Assembly: GCA_910577785.1 (NCBI GenBank)
Contig: CAJTNT010000003.1
Coordinates: 428-64,427, forward strand
Length of the DNA stretch: 64,000 bases
Reading direction: 5' to 3'
Source of the DNA: an uncultured Lachnospiraceae bacterium
Lineage (GTDB): Bacteria > Bacillota > Clostridia > Lachnospirales > Lachnospiraceae
Shown: positions 51,754-60,490 of the stretch, piece by piece
Layout of the letters: every line of letters starts with the position of its first letter
Position numbering within the stretch: the stretch's first letter is position 1
Position numbers and translations under genes: made by a program
Notes under the pieces: model-generated
What the model saw: the letters and a program-made list of their open reading frames with translations, nothing else
Databases searched by the model: none
What the model was told of the DNA's origin: nothing

Positions 51754-52635
51754 ATGGAGGCGATTAAGGCCGAAGGGCTGACAAAATATTATGGCAAGGC
51801 CAGGGGGATCGTGGGGCTGGATCTGTGCGTGGAGCAAGGAGAATTCTTTGGTTTTATCGGGCCGAACGGCGCAGGGAAGAGTACCACCATCCGCACCCTG
51901 TTGGGGCTGATCCGGCCCAGCAGCGGCAAGGCGGCTGTTATGGGGAAGGAGATCGGCAAAGAAAACCAGGAAATCCTAAGGGAAGTGGGATACCTTCCCT
52001 CGGAAGCAGTCTTTTACCAGGGGACGCGGGTGCGGGATGTCTTGAGGCTTTCTGCCGGGCTGCGCAAGATGGACTGCCGGGAGGAAGCGGAACGGCTCTG
52101 CCAGCGGCTCGGCCTAGACGGGGCGAAGAAGGTGGAGGAACTCTCTTTTGGCAACCGCAAGAAGGTGGGGATTGTCTGCGCCCTGCAGCACAGCCCCAGG
52201 CTGCTGATCTTAGATGAACCAACCTCTGGCCTTGACCCACTGATGCAGAGGGAATTCTTCCAGATTTTAAAGGAACGCAACGAGCGTGGGACGACCATTT
52301 TCCTGTCCTCCCATATCCTTTCGGAAATTCAGAGGAACTGCACCAGGGCAGCCATCGTCCGGCAGGGAAGGATGATTGCGTGCGACCGTGTGGAGGCGCT
52401 GGCGCAGGCAAGCGCGAAGCGGGTTACCGTCCATGGGGATATCAATATCTCCGGACTAAGGGGCGTCCGCGATCTGCAGCAGGAAGGGGATGGCTTCCGC
52501 TTCCTTTATGCAGGGGATATCAACGCCCTGCTGCGGACTCTGGCGGGGCATCCGGTTACGGACGTGTCGATTGCGGAGCCAGATTTGGAAGAGATTTTTA
52601 TGCATTACTATTTGGAAGGAGGCGCAGGGGAATGA
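51754..52635 (+). CDS. ABC transporter ATP-binding protein
   Basis: A 293-residue ATPase with Walker A GPNGAGKST (about residues 35-43), the signature at LSFGNRKKVGIV (a variant of L-S-G-G-Q), Walker B LLILDEPTSGLDP, and the H-loop LSSH. The C-terminal extension (about 220-293) is that of ABC-2 type exporters. It ends overlapping the permease start by 4 nt. AAGGAG precedes ATG 51754. Substrate unknown; a TetR-controlled drug, peptide or lipid exporter is plausible. Confidence 0.94.
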   Translation: MEAIKAEGLTKYYGKARGIVGLDLCVEQGEFFGFIGPNGAGKSTTIRTLLGLIRPSSGKAAVMGKEIGKENQEILREVGYLPSEAVFYQGTRVRDVLRLSAGLRKMDCREEAERLCQRLGLDGAKKVEELSFGNRKKVGIVCALQHSPRLLILDEPTSGLDPLMQREFFQILKERNERGTTIFLSSHILSEIQRNCTRAAIVRQGRMIACDRVEALAQASAKRVTVHGDINISGLRGVRDLQQEGDGFRFLYAGDINALLRTLAGHPVTDVSIAEPDLEEIFMHYYLEGGAGE

Positions 52636-53420
52636 GGTTGGCTAGACATGAATTGCGGCAAGGCAGGACGGCGCTTCTGGTCTGGGCGGCGGCCATTTCC
52701 TTTCTGATGGCAGTCTGCGTGCTGCTCTATCCGGAAATGGAAGGGGATATGGGAGAATTGGGGGATATGTTTTCTTCGATGGGCAGCTTTTCGGAGGCAT
52801 TTGGCATGGATCAGGTGAATTTTGGTACGCTGGAGGGATTTTATGCGGTAGAATGCGGGAATATCCTTGGCCTGGGCGGCGCGTTTTATGCAGCCCTGTG
52901 CGCAGTGACGATGCTGGAAAAGGAAGAACGGGGGCATACGGCAGAATTCCTGCTGGCTCATCCCATCAGCAGGCGGCGCATCCTGCTGGAAAAGCTGGCG
53001 GCTTCCTTGGCACAGGTGGCGCTTTTGAATGGGGCTGTGCTGGCTGTGTCGTTGGCTGCCCTGGCAGGCATAGGAAATGAGGTTCCCTGGAAAGGCATCC
53101 TGCTGGTGCATCTGGCTTATTTCCTGCTGCAGGCAGAGCTGGTGGGGGTCTGTTTTGGAATTTCTGCATTCCTGCGGCGGGGCGGCATGGGGATTGGGCT
53201 GGGGATTGCAGCCGTCCTGTATTTCCTGCAGATTATCGCCAACCTATCGCAAGAGGCAGGGTTTCTAAAGTATATCACTCCTTTTGGCTACGCAGATGGG
53301 ACGAAGATTGTGGCAGATGGGAGCCTGGATTTGGGGCTTGTAGCCCTAGGGATGCTGTATGGCCTGCTGGGGGCGCTGGCAGCGGATTGGGAGTATGGCA
53401 GGAAGGATATTCAGGGATAG
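52632..53420 (+). CDS. ABC-2 type transporter permease
   Basis: A 262-residue membrane protein with about six hydrophobic segments (AAAISFLMAVCVLLY; ILGLGGAFYAALCAVTML; the cytosolic coupling sequence EKEERGHTAEFLLAHPISRR, about residues 96-115; then four more helices). The EERGTxE-FL-L-xxPxSR form is usual in ABC-2 permeases of the YhaP/NatB kind. ATG 52632 overlaps the ATPase stop (ATGA). A longer in-frame extension back to 52380 lies inside the ATPase gene and is rejected. Confidence 0.9.
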   Translation: MRLARHELRQGRTALLVWAAAISFLMAVCVLLYPEMEGDMGELGDMFSSMGSFSEAFGMDQVNFGTLEGFYAVECGNILGLGGAFYAALCAVTMLEKEERGHTAEFLLAHPISRRRILLEKLAASLAQVALLNGAVLAVSLAALAGIGNEVPWKGILLVHLAYFLLQAELVGVCFGISAFLRRGGMGIGLGIAAVLYFLQIIANLSQEAGFLKYITPFGYADGTKIVADGSLDLGLVALGMLYGLLGALAADWEYGRKDIQG

Positions 53421-53437
53421 GATAAATGAAAAAATAC

Positions 53438-53466
53438 TTGACAGCGGAATGGAAATCAGCTATGCT
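53438..53466 (+). promoter_or_regulatory. Promoter of the T-box-trpB unit
   Basis: TTGACA (53438-53443), a 17-bp spacer and TATGCT (53461-53466). Transcription would start near 53473, at the 5' end of the T-box leader. Confidence 0.8.
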
Positions 53467-53472
53467 TAAGAC

Positions 53473-53798
53473 GATGATTAAAACCTTTGAGCGGAAGAAG
53501 TACCCTTTTGGAACATTTCCGGTTATGATGGAAGGCTGCTGGTCTGTGCATGGTAACCGTTTCAGAGAGCCGCAGGCGGTGGAAGTGCGGTAATGGGAAG
53601 GGAGGCGAATGGATCCGTGAGGGCGAACTGAAACTGGATGCCAGAAATGGGTATCCGGCAGTAGGGGAGACGTGTCTGCACGTTACAGCAGGAGTGTATG
53701 GAAGTACACGGCAGAGCGCATTCTTTGGAATGAAATTAGGTGGCACCGCAGAGGTAGATGATACTCCTGTCCTATGAATCAATAGGGCAGGTTTTTTT
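53473..53798 (+). ncRNA. Trp-type T-box leader
   Basis: A tRNA-sensing riboswitch. The conserved T-box sequence AGGTGGCACCGCA is at 53738-53750, where it would pair with the uncharged tRNA acceptor end. It is followed by a terminator hairpin CCTGTCCTAT/ATAGGGCAGG (53766-53775, 53782-53791) and seven T. The stem I region (about 53475-53660) has the AGTA bulge sequence near 53491. The specifier is read as TGG (Trp) at 53635-53637 in the context GAAACTGGA. It controls the tryptophan synthase beta-chain gene 165 nt downstream, in agreement with the codon. When tRNA-Trp is uncharged, the antiterminator forms and trpB is expressed. Confidence 0.9.
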
Positions 53799-53962
53799 GT
53801 GCCGTATTCTCTGTTTGGCGCACCGTGCTTTTCCGCCTGAGCCCGGCCTTTCGCTGCGGATGGGCAATGATCCGGCAGGCCTGCCCCAGCAGGGGGAAGG
53901 CATTTCCAGTGCTGGCCGTGAGGAACTGATTTAGGAGTGCAAAAAGAAAGAGAGGAAAAGAC

Positions 53963-55330
53963 ATGGATAAGAAAATACCTTACAAAATTTATCTGGAAGA
54001 ACAGGAGATGCCGAAGCAATGGTACAATGTACGGGCGGATATGAAGAAAAAGCCCGCCCCTATCCTAAACCCAGGCACCTTGCAGCCGGTAACAGAGGAT
54101 GAGCTGTCCGGCATTTTCTGCCGGGAACTGGCAAAGCAGGAACTGGACGATACAACGCCGTACTTTGACATCCCGCAGGAGATCCAGGATTTCTATAAAA
54201 TGTACCGCCCATCTCCATTGGTCCGCGCATACTGCCTGGAGGAGAAGCTGGGCACGCCAGCCCATATTTACTATAAATTCGAGGGCAACAATACCTCTGG
54301 CAGCCACAAGCTCAATTCCGCAATTGCCCAGGCATACTATGCCAAAAAGCAGGGGCTTAAGGGCGTGACGACGGAGACGGGCGCAGGGCAGTGGGGGACG
54401 GCGCTTTCCATGGCTTGCTCCTATTTTGATTTGGACTGCCAGGTCTATATGGTGAAATGCTCTTATGAGCAGAAGCCGTTCCGGCGTGAGGTGATGCGCA
54501 CGTATGGCGCGAAGGTGACCCCTTCCCCATCTATGGATACGGAGATTGGGCGCAAGATCAACGAAGAATTCCCAGGCACCACAGGGAGCCTTGGCTGTGC
54601 GATTTCGGAGGCCGTGGAGGCAGCCACCAGCCAGGAGGGCTACCGCTATGTATTGGGTTCCGTGCTTGCCCAGGTATTACTGCACCAGTCCATCATTGGC
54701 ATGGAGACGAAAGCTGCCTTGGATAAATACGGCATCAAGGCGGACATGGTTATCGGCTGTGCAGGCGGCGGATCCAATCTGGGCGGGCTGATTTCCCCCT
54801 TTGCCGGGGAGATATTGCGCGGCGAGGCAGATTACAAGATCATTGCCGTGGAGCCTGCCTCCTGCCCAAGCCTAACAAGGGGCGTCTATGCCTATGACTT
54901 CTGTGATACGGGGAAGGTATGCCCGCTGGCGAAAATGTATACCCTGGGAAGCGGCTTCATCCCTTCCGCAAACCATGCCGGCGGCCTGCGCTACCATGGC
55001 ATGAGCTCTACGGTGTCAGAACTGTATGACCAGAAGCTGTTAGAGGCCAGGAGCGTGGAACAGACAGAGGTATTTAAGGCAGCTGAGACCTTTGCAAGGG
55101 TAGAAGGGATCCTGCCGGCGCCAGAGAGCAGCCATGCAATCAAGGTGGCGATTGACGAAGCCCTGAAATGCAAGGAGACAGGCGAAGCGAAGAATATCGT
55201 GTTCGGTCTGACAGGCACGGGGTATTTTGATATGGTTGCCTACCAGAAGTATAATGATGGGGAAATGGCAGACTATATCCCAGCAGATGAAGATTTGGCC
55301 AAGTCTATTGCCCAGCTGCCGAAGGTCTGA
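53963..55330 (+). CDS. trpB: Tryptophan synthase beta chain, TrpB2 type
   Basis: A 455-residue PLP enzyme that makes tryptophan from indole and serine. It has the cofactor-lysine segment EGNNTSGSHKLNSAIAQAYY (about residues 107-126), TETGAGQWGTALSMA, and the phosphate-binding GCAGGGSNLGGLISPF. The long N-terminal region and the GSHK context are those of TrpB2 (TrpB-like), which can work without TrpA; no trpA or other trp gene is here. GAGAGGAAAAG precedes ATG 53963. It is controlled by the Trp T-box. An isolated, T-box-controlled trpB2 suggests salvage of external indole or a supplement to a trp operon elsewhere. Confidence 0.95.
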   Translation: MDKKIPYKIYLEEQEMPKQWYNVRADMKKKPAPILNPGTLQPVTEDELSGIFCRELAKQELDDTTPYFDIPQEIQDFYKMYRPSPLVRAYCLEEKLGTPAHIYYKFEGNNTSGSHKLNSAIAQAYYAKKQGLKGVTTETGAGQWGTALSMACSYFDLDCQVYMVKCSYEQKPFRREVMRTYGAKVTPSPSMDTEIGRKINEEFPGTTGSLGCAISEAVEAATSQEGYRYVLGSVLAQVLLHQSIIGMETKAALDKYGIKADMVIGCAGGGSNLGGLISPFAGEILRGEADYKIIAVEPASCPSLTRGVYAYDFCDTGKVCPLAKMYTLGSGFIPSANHAGGLRYHGMSSTVSELYDQKLLEARSVEQTEVFKAAETFARVEGILPAPESSHAIKVAIDEALKCKETGEAKNIVFGLTGTGYFDMVAYQKYNDGEMADYIPADEDLAKSIAQLPKV

Positions 55331-55660
55331 TTGCAGGGAATAAAGGAGCTGTCTTCCATAACCCTTGGCAAAAACGTTACCTCCCTGGGCGTCAAAGCGT
55401 TTTATAAGTGTACGGCCCTTAAGAAAGTCACCCTTCCGGCCAAGGTATCTAAGATTGGCAAGCAGGCTTTTGACGGCTGCAGGAGTTTAAAGAGCATCAC
55501 CATCCAGACCAAGAAGCTGTCTGCCAAGGCCATTGGCGCAAATGCCTTCCGTAAGACTCCCGCCAAGGCCGCCGTCAAGGTGCCGGCCAGCAAATGGAAA
55601 ACTTATCAGGCACTCCTTGTAAAACGCGGAATTGCCAGGAGAGCAAGCATCCGCAAGTAG
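55331..55660 (+). pseudogene. C-terminal fragment of a leucine-rich-repeat (BspA-type) surface protein
   Basis: The 109-codon frame starts right after the trpB stop and encodes repeats of the LRR_5/BspA kind: SSITLGKNVTSLGVKAFYKC, then ALKKVTLPAKVSKIGKQAFD and SLKSITIQTKKLSAKAIGAN, ending with a basic tail (VPASKWKTYQALLVKRGIAR) typical of the C-terminus of such surface proteins. There is no signal peptide and the only start is a TTG with no ribosome site, so this is the tail of a larger gene whose 5' part has been lost. Its direct abutment to the trpB stop suggests a deletion or recombination. Confidence 0.75.
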
Positions 55661-55686
55661 CGGAGAGTTTGAACTTGTAATCCGAC

Positions 55687-55735
55687 AGAAAACCCGCTGT
55701 GATCCCGGAACGTTGGGCATTACAGCGGGTTTTCT
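55687..55735 (+). terminator. Terminator after trpB/LRR fragment
   Basis: AGAAAACCCGCTGTGAT (55687-55703) pairs with ATTACAGCGGGTTTTCT (55719-55735), one G-U pair. The A and T ends make it bidirectional. Probably the original terminator of the lost LRR gene, now serving trpB. Confidence 0.9.
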
Positions 55736-55813
55736 ATAAAAAATGGCAAGGATATCATGAAGAAGCATTTGATAGGATTTTGTAGAAACCCTAAATTATT
55801 TTTCAAAAACCAG

Positions 55814-55842
55814 TTCCAAAACGCCCTATTTTATGTTAAAAT
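55814..55842 (+). promoter_or_regulatory. Promoter of the aspartate kinase operon
   Basis: TTCCAA (55814-55819), a 17-bp spacer and TAAAAT (55837-55842), with an extended -10 TG at 55834. The leader is only about 25 nt, so no lysine riboswitch is present. Confidence 0.7.
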
Positions 55843-55874
55843 AAGTTCTGATTGCTACAGTAAGGAGTGAAGAT

Positions 55875-57194
55875 ATGACAAAAGTAGTGAAATTTGGAGG
55901 AAGCTCACTGGCCAACGCGAGCCAGTTTTCCAAGGCTGGAAAAATCATCCGTTCCGAGGAGAGCCGCCGGTACGTGGTGCCAAGCGCCCCAGGGAAGCGG
56001 AACGCCAAGGATACCAAGGTGACGGATATGCTCTACCGCTGCTATGAGATGGCAGAGGCAGAGGAGGATTTTATGCCATTGCTCAAGAAAATCCAGGAGC
56101 GGTTCGACACCATTATCAATGGCCTTAACATGGCGTTTTCCCTCAACGATGAATTTGGCGTAATCGCAGAGAATTTCAAGAAGAAGGCGGGCACGGACTA
56201 TGCTGCCTCCCGGGGGGAATACCTCAATGGAAGGATTATGGCCAATTACCTGGGCTATGAATTTATCGATGCCGCAGAGGTCATCCGTTTCCGGGAGAAT
56301 GGCGAGTTTGACGCCGATACGACCGACGCAATCCTCTCCAAGCGCCTTAAGGACTGTGAACGTGCCGTAATTCCTGGTTTTTACGGCGCGAAGGAGGACG
56401 GCACAGTCAAGACATTTTCCAGGGGCGGCTCTGACATTACCGGTTCCATTGTGGCTAAGGCCGTGCGGGCGGACATCTATGAGAATTGGACAGACGTTTC
56501 CGGGTTCCTGATTGCAGATCCTGGGATTATTGACAAGCCGGAAGTAATTAAAGTCATTACATACCGGGAGCTGCGGGAGCTTTCTTATATGGGGGCCACC
56601 GTCCTCCATGAGGACGCCGTGTTCCCGGTGCGTAAGGAAGGGATTCCGATCAATATCCGTAATACGAACCAGCCGGAGGATCCAGGCACGCTGATTGTGG
56701 AAAGTACCTGCCGCCAGCCAGATTACACGATTACAGGGATTGCCGGCAAGAAAGGCTTTGTGGCCGTCAACATTGAGAAGGATATGATGAATTCAGAGGT
56801 AGGCTTTGGGAGGAAGGTCTTGTCCGCGTTTGAAGACCATGGCATTTCCTTTGAACATATCCCTTCTGGCATCGATACACTGACCGTATTTGTCCACCAG
56901 GAGGAATTTGAGGGCAAGGAACAGCAGGTGCTCTCAGCCATCCACCGCTATGCCCAGCCAGACAGCATTGACCTCGAAGGGAACCTGGCGCTGATTGCCG
57001 TGGTGGGGCGTGGGATGCGGTCTACCAGGGGCACTGCCGGAAGGATTTTTTCTGCCCTTGCCCATGTGAACGTAAATGTAAAGATGATTGACCAGGGATC
57101 CAGTGAGCTGAATATTATCATTGGCGTACAGAACAGTGATTTTGAGACGGCCATTCGGGCAATTTATGATATTTTTGTAAAGACGCAGATTTAG
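55875..57194 (+). CDS. lysC: Aspartate kinase
   Basis: The 439-residue first enzyme of lysine, threonine and methionine synthesis. Motifs: VVKFGGSSLANASQFSK (residues 4-20, the K-F-G-G-T/S-S nucleotide site), TFSRGGSDITGSIVAKAV (about 176-193) and the two C-terminal ACT domains (about 300-439; ITGIAGKKGFVAVNIEKDM and LIAVVGRGMRSTRGTAGRIF), which bind feedback inhibitors. AAGGAGTGAAG precedes ATG 55875. The acyltransferase gene follows 14 nt later and is likely cotranscribed, although functionally unrelated. Confidence 0.94.
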   Translation: MTKVVKFGGSSLANASQFSKAGKIIRSEESRRYVVPSAPGKRNAKDTKVTDMLYRCYEMAEAEEDFMPLLKKIQERFDTIINGLNMAFSLNDEFGVIAENFKKKAGTDYAASRGEYLNGRIMANYLGYEFIDAAEVIRFRENGEFDADTTDAILSKRLKDCERAVIPGFYGAKEDGTVKTFSRGGSDITGSIVAKAVRADIYENWTDVSGFLIADPGIIDKPEVIKVITYRELRELSYMGATVLHEDAVFPVRKEGIPINIRNTNQPEDPGTLIVESTCRQPDYTITGIAGKKGFVAVNIEKDMMNSEVGFGRKVLSAFEDHGISFEHIPSGIDTLTVFVHQEEFEGKEQQVLSAIHRYAQPDSIDLEGNLALIAVVGRGMRSTRGTAGRIFSALAHVNVNVKMIDQGSSELNIIIGVQNSDFETAIRAIYDIFVKTQI

Positions 57195-57207
57195 GGGAAG
57201 GGAAGTT

Positions 57208-58638
57208 ATGGCGCAGAAAGAGAATAAGCCAAAACAGGCGCACTCCAGCGGGAGTAAGAATCTTGTGAAGGGGCGCTCTGCGCAGCATCCAGAGGGAGCT
57301 GGGAAGGTGTCTGTGGAGGAGCGGCCTGCGCGGTATCCAGCAGGGGATGGCAGCCCTGGCAGGCGGCGGAGCCGGGAGCTGAAATGGGATAAGCTGGACA
57401 ACACGGCCAACCTGTTCCCGGTGATTGCCGGGGAGAGCATGAGCAACGTATACCGGATTTCTGCTACATTGAAAGAGGATATCCAGCAGGAGCTTCTGCA
57501 GAAGGCCTTGGAAATGGTGCTGCCCTGGTTTGATGTATTCCAGGTGCGCATCCGTTATGGGATGTTCTGGTATTATTTTGAGACAAACCAAAAGCCCGCC
57601 CCCAGGGTCAAGGAAGAATACCGCTATCCCTGCCAGTATATTTCCCCGAACCGTAACAATAATTATCTGTTCCGGGTCAATTATTACAGAAACAGGATTA
57701 ATCTGGAGGTCTTCCATGTCCTTACAGATGGGATGGGCGGGATTACCTTCCTGCGGGAGCTGGTGTACCAATACCTGAGGCTGGCGCATCCCGTCCTGCA
57801 GGAGAAGCTCGGCGACGGCCTGTGCAGCGATACTTCTTTAAGCCGCGAGGACAGTTACCTCAAGAATTACCGCAAAGGACACAAAAAGGGCTATAAGACC
57901 CAGCGCGCCTATCTGGTGAAGGGCGAAAGGCTCAAGCCCCTCCAGCTGGGGGTGATGCACGGCTATATGCCGATCCCCAAGCTGAAGGAGGTATGCAGGG
58001 CGTATGGTGTTTCGATTAATGAATATCTGGTGGCGGCCTTTTTGTGGAGCATTTACCAGGAATGCCTCCACGGCATACCCAGCCCGCGCCCGATCAGTTC
58101 CTGCGTCCCGGTCAACCTGCGCCCTTATTTTGATTCCATCACCCTGAAGAATTTTTTTGTGATTGTCTCCGCCGTATTCTGGCCCAAGAAGGAGAGCTAC
58201 CGCTTTGAAGAAGTGGTGCAGATTGTGGCAGAGAGCCTGCGCGGGCAGATCAACCGTGAGCATCTGGAAAACCTGTTTGCCTACAATGTCTCCAATGAGA
58301 AGAATTTTATCCTGCGCGCAGTGCCGCTGTTCCTTAAAAGCATTGCCATGCGCCATGTTTACCGTACCAGCGCCCTCGCCAACACGACCACGGTGACTAA
58401 TATCGGCAATATTCAGGTGAGGGAGGAGTATCAGGAGTACATTGCCGGCTTTTCTTCCTTTTTATCCATGTCAAAGGGACAGAATATCAAGGGCAATATC
58501 TGCTCCTATCAGGATACGCTGGTATTCAGCATCAGCAGCGTCCTGGCGGACGTATCCATACAGCGCGGCTTTTTCCGCAGGCTGGCGGAGGACGGCGTCC
58601 CTGTGAGAATTGAGACGAATGGAGTTTACGAAGAATGA
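57208..58638 (+). CDS. Condensation/WS-DGAT-like acyltransferase
   Basis: A 476-residue protein of the chloramphenicol acetyltransferase/condensation superfamily. The catalytic motif appears as HVLTDGMGGITFLRELVYQY (H-x-x-x-D-G, about residues 171-190); VSINEYLVAAFLWSIYQ and NLRPYFDSITLKNFF are other family segments. An Arg/Ser-rich, probably disordered N-terminal 50 residues precedes it. GAAGGGAAG lies before ATG 57208. It overlaps the DUF6320 gene by 4 nt. Together with DUF6320 and an esterase it forms a trio. It probably transfers an acyl group, but neither donor nor acceptor is known. Confidence 0.8.
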   Translation: MAQKENKPKQAHSSGSKNLVKGRSAQHPEGAGKVSVEERPARYPAGDGSPGRRRSRELKWDKLDNTANLFPVIAGESMSNVYRISATLKEDIQQELLQKALEMVLPWFDVFQVRIRYGMFWYYFETNQKPAPRVKEEYRYPCQYISPNRNNNYLFRVNYYRNRINLEVFHVLTDGMGGITFLRELVYQYLRLAHPVLQEKLGDGLCSDTSLSREDSYLKNYRKGHKKGYKTQRAYLVKGERLKPLQLGVMHGYMPIPKLKEVCRAYGVSINEYLVAAFLWSIYQECLHGIPSPRPISSCVPVNLRPYFDSITLKNFFVIVSAVFWPKKESYRFEEVVQIVAESLRGQINREHLENLFAYNVSNEKNFILRAVPLFLKSIAMRHVYRTSALANTTTVTNIGNIQVREEYQEYIAGFSSFLSMSKGQNIKGNICSYQDTLVFSISSVLADVSIQRGFFRRLAEDGVPVRIETNGVYEE

Positions 58639-59306
58639 GAGAGTGCAGAAGGTGCAAAGTAGAAGTCTTAGATGATACCAGGATCTGCCCCCTGTGCAGC
58701 AGTGTCCTGGAAATCACAGAAGGCGGCCGGGGCTGTACCGGTTATCCCGATGTGAAAGCGGCTTCCCGCAAATATGCACTGGCGCTGCGCCTTTATAGTT
58801 TCCTGGCAATCGTGCTGGAGGCGGCGCTGGCTGCGATTAATTACCTGACATTCCGCGGGATCTGGTGGTCTGCCATCAGCGGCACGGCCTTTCTGTATTT
58901 TTATATTACCCTGCGGTATGCCCTCCGCAAGAATACGGGCTATCAGACGCGCATCCTAATTCAGATTATCGGCGCTGTGGCGCTGGTGATTGCCATTGAC
59001 CATATTCTGGGCTACCAGGGCTGGTCGCTCAATTACATCCTGCCGGGGGCGATCCTGCTGCTGCTGGATGTGACGGTAATCGTGCTGATGCTGTTGAATA
59101 TGCAGAACTGGCAGAGCTATATCCCCATGCAGATTCTAACAGTAGTCACAGCGGCGGCCTGTATCCTGCTGTGGAAGCTGGGCTTTATCCGCATACCTGT
59201 CCCTACCTTTGTGGCGCTGGGCTGCTCGCTCTGTATGCTCTTAGGCACGCTGATGCTGGGGGACCGCAAGGCCAAGGCGGAGCTGAAGCGGAGGTTCCAT
59301 GTTTAA
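58635..59306 (+). CDS. DUF6320 membrane protein with zinc ribbon
   Basis: A 223-residue protein. Residues 3-24 form a zinc ribbon with two C-x-x-C pairs (CRRCKVEV ... CPLCSSVL); from about residue 48 on there are six membrane segments. This matches what I know as DUF6320. Its start overlaps the acyltransferase stop (ATGA), implying coupled translation and perhaps a physical complex at the membrane. No enzymatic motif is seen. Confidence 0.8.
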   Translation: MRECRRCKVEVLDDTRICPLCSSVLEITEGGRGCTGYPDVKAASRKYALALRLYSFLAIVLEAALAAINYLTFRGIWWSAISGTAFLYFYITLRYALRKNTGYQTRILIQIIGAVALVIAIDHILGYQGWSLNYILPGAILLLLDVTVIVLMLLNMQNWQSYIPMQILTVVTAAACILLWKLGFIRIPVPTFVALGCSLCMLLGTLMLGDRKAKAELKRRFHV

Positions 59307-59371
59307 GCTTTGCCAAGGAGGGACGGAAGAGGAAATGACACATCGGCAACGAAGGAAGAGGAGGCCAGCTT

Positions 59372-60286
59372 ATGCAGGAGGTCAGTATCCGCGGAAGGGT
59401 AATCCGTGATATGATTGCCCATTTCTCGAATGACAATTTAATCGGGCAGAAAATAAAATCCGGTGAGTTCCGCAAAAAGCTGGTGGAGCCAAAGTGGAGA
59501 TGCCCAGGCTGCTTTTCGGTGGAGAACGTTTCCCTGCCGAATTTCCCGATGGAGTTCCTAAGGAGCCGGGAATCTCCCCGGCAGGACTATGTCATCCTGC
59601 AGCTTCATGGCGGCGGCTACATTGGCGCCATGCGCAATGCCTACCGTTCTTTTGCCGGGCTGTACTGTGGGGCCAGCAAAGGCATGGGCGTTTTGACGAT
59701 TGACTACCGCGTGGCGCCGGAGCATCCCTTCCCTGCGGCTCTGGAGGATGCCGCGGAGGCATTTGCCTGGCTCAGATCCAGGGGCTGGCACAGCAGGCAG
59801 ATTATCGTGGCCGGCGATTCTGCGGGGGGCGGGCTTGCCCTGGCCTTATGTATGTATTTGAAGGAGCATAACCGCAGGCTGCCGGGCGGCCTGGTTCTGA
59901 TGTCCCCCTGGGCGGATCTGACAGCCAGCGGGCCTTCCTATGAGGATAATTATGAGCGGGATCCGCTGTTTGGAGGCACCCGCGACAGCCTGATTTATAA
60001 TCGCGACTATGTGGGGCGCCACGATCCCCGGCATCCGTACCTTTCACCGATGTTTGGGGAATACTGGGGCTTCCCGCCCATGCTGATCCAGGCGGGTTCC
60101 GTAGAGATGCTCTTAAGCGATTCCATTGGCGTAGCCTACAAGGCTCAGCGCCAGGGTGTGAAGGTGCGCCTTCATATTTATAAGGGGATGTTCCATGTAT
60201 TCCAGATGGGCATGATGATGATGCCAGAGTCGAAAATGGCCTGGCGCGAGATAGGCAGATATTTTGAGGCAGTTACTGGAAAATAA
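59372..60286 (+). CDS. Alpha/beta hydrolase, hormone-sensitive-lipase family
   Basis: A 304-residue esterase. Oxyanion-hole motif LQLHGGGYIGAMRN (HGGG, about residues 74-87), nucleophile GDSAGGGLALAL (about 148-159), acid/histidine region near DSIGVAYKAQRQGVKVRLHI and KGMFHVFQMG (His about 278). YRVAPEHPFPAALEDA is typical of HSL/GDXG enzymes. No signal peptide, so cytosolic. It lies 65 nt after DUF6320 in the same direction and ends exactly at a MITE. Probably hydrolyses or transfers an acyl ester made by the neighbouring acyltransferase, by inference. Confidence 0.9.
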   Translation: MQEVSIRGRVIRDMIAHFSNDNLIGQKIKSGEFRKKLVEPKWRCPGCFSVENVSLPNFPMEFLRSRESPRQDYVILQLHGGGYIGAMRNAYRSFAGLYCGASKGMGVLTIDYRVAPEHPFPAALEDAAEAFAWLRSRGWHSRQIIVAGDSAGGGLALALCMYLKEHNRRLPGGLVLMSPWADLTASGPSYEDNYERDPLFGGTRDSLIYNRDYVGRHDPRHPYLSPMFGEYWGFPPMLIQAGSVEMLLSDSIGVAYKAQRQGVKVRLHIYKGMFHVFQMGMMMMPESKMAWREIGRYFEAVTGK

Positions 60287-60448
60287 TATTACTCCGGCGG
60301 TTAAATATCGCACCAGATTGCGCAGAACAAATCTTCCTATGCAAGGCGGAAGATTGAGCTGTAGCGAGTGCTACAGCGATTGATGACAACGCAGCAGAGG
60401 GAGATTTGGACAAGTAAGATGGTACGATATTTAACCGCCGGAGTAATA
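60287..60448. mobile_element. 162-bp MITE with 29-bp terminal inverted repeats
   Basis: Ends 60287-60315 and 60420-60448 are inverted copies with one mismatch in 29 (outer part TATTACTCCGGCGGTTAAAT). The core contains a second dyad, GCTGTAGCGAGTGCTACAGC (60358-60377). It carries no gene. The outer TA on each side could be a TA target duplication, as with IS630/mariner-type elements. It inserted right after the stop codon of the esterase gene and before the chemoreceptor gene. Confidence 0.85.
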
Positions 60449-60490
60449 GTATAGCACATCCTGATTTTATGAGAAAAAGAGGTTGGAAAA

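Noticed and set aside
55820..55874. Lysine riboswitch before aspartate kinase
   Set aside because: The promoter lies only about 30 nt before the start codon, so there is no room for the roughly 170-nt aptamer.
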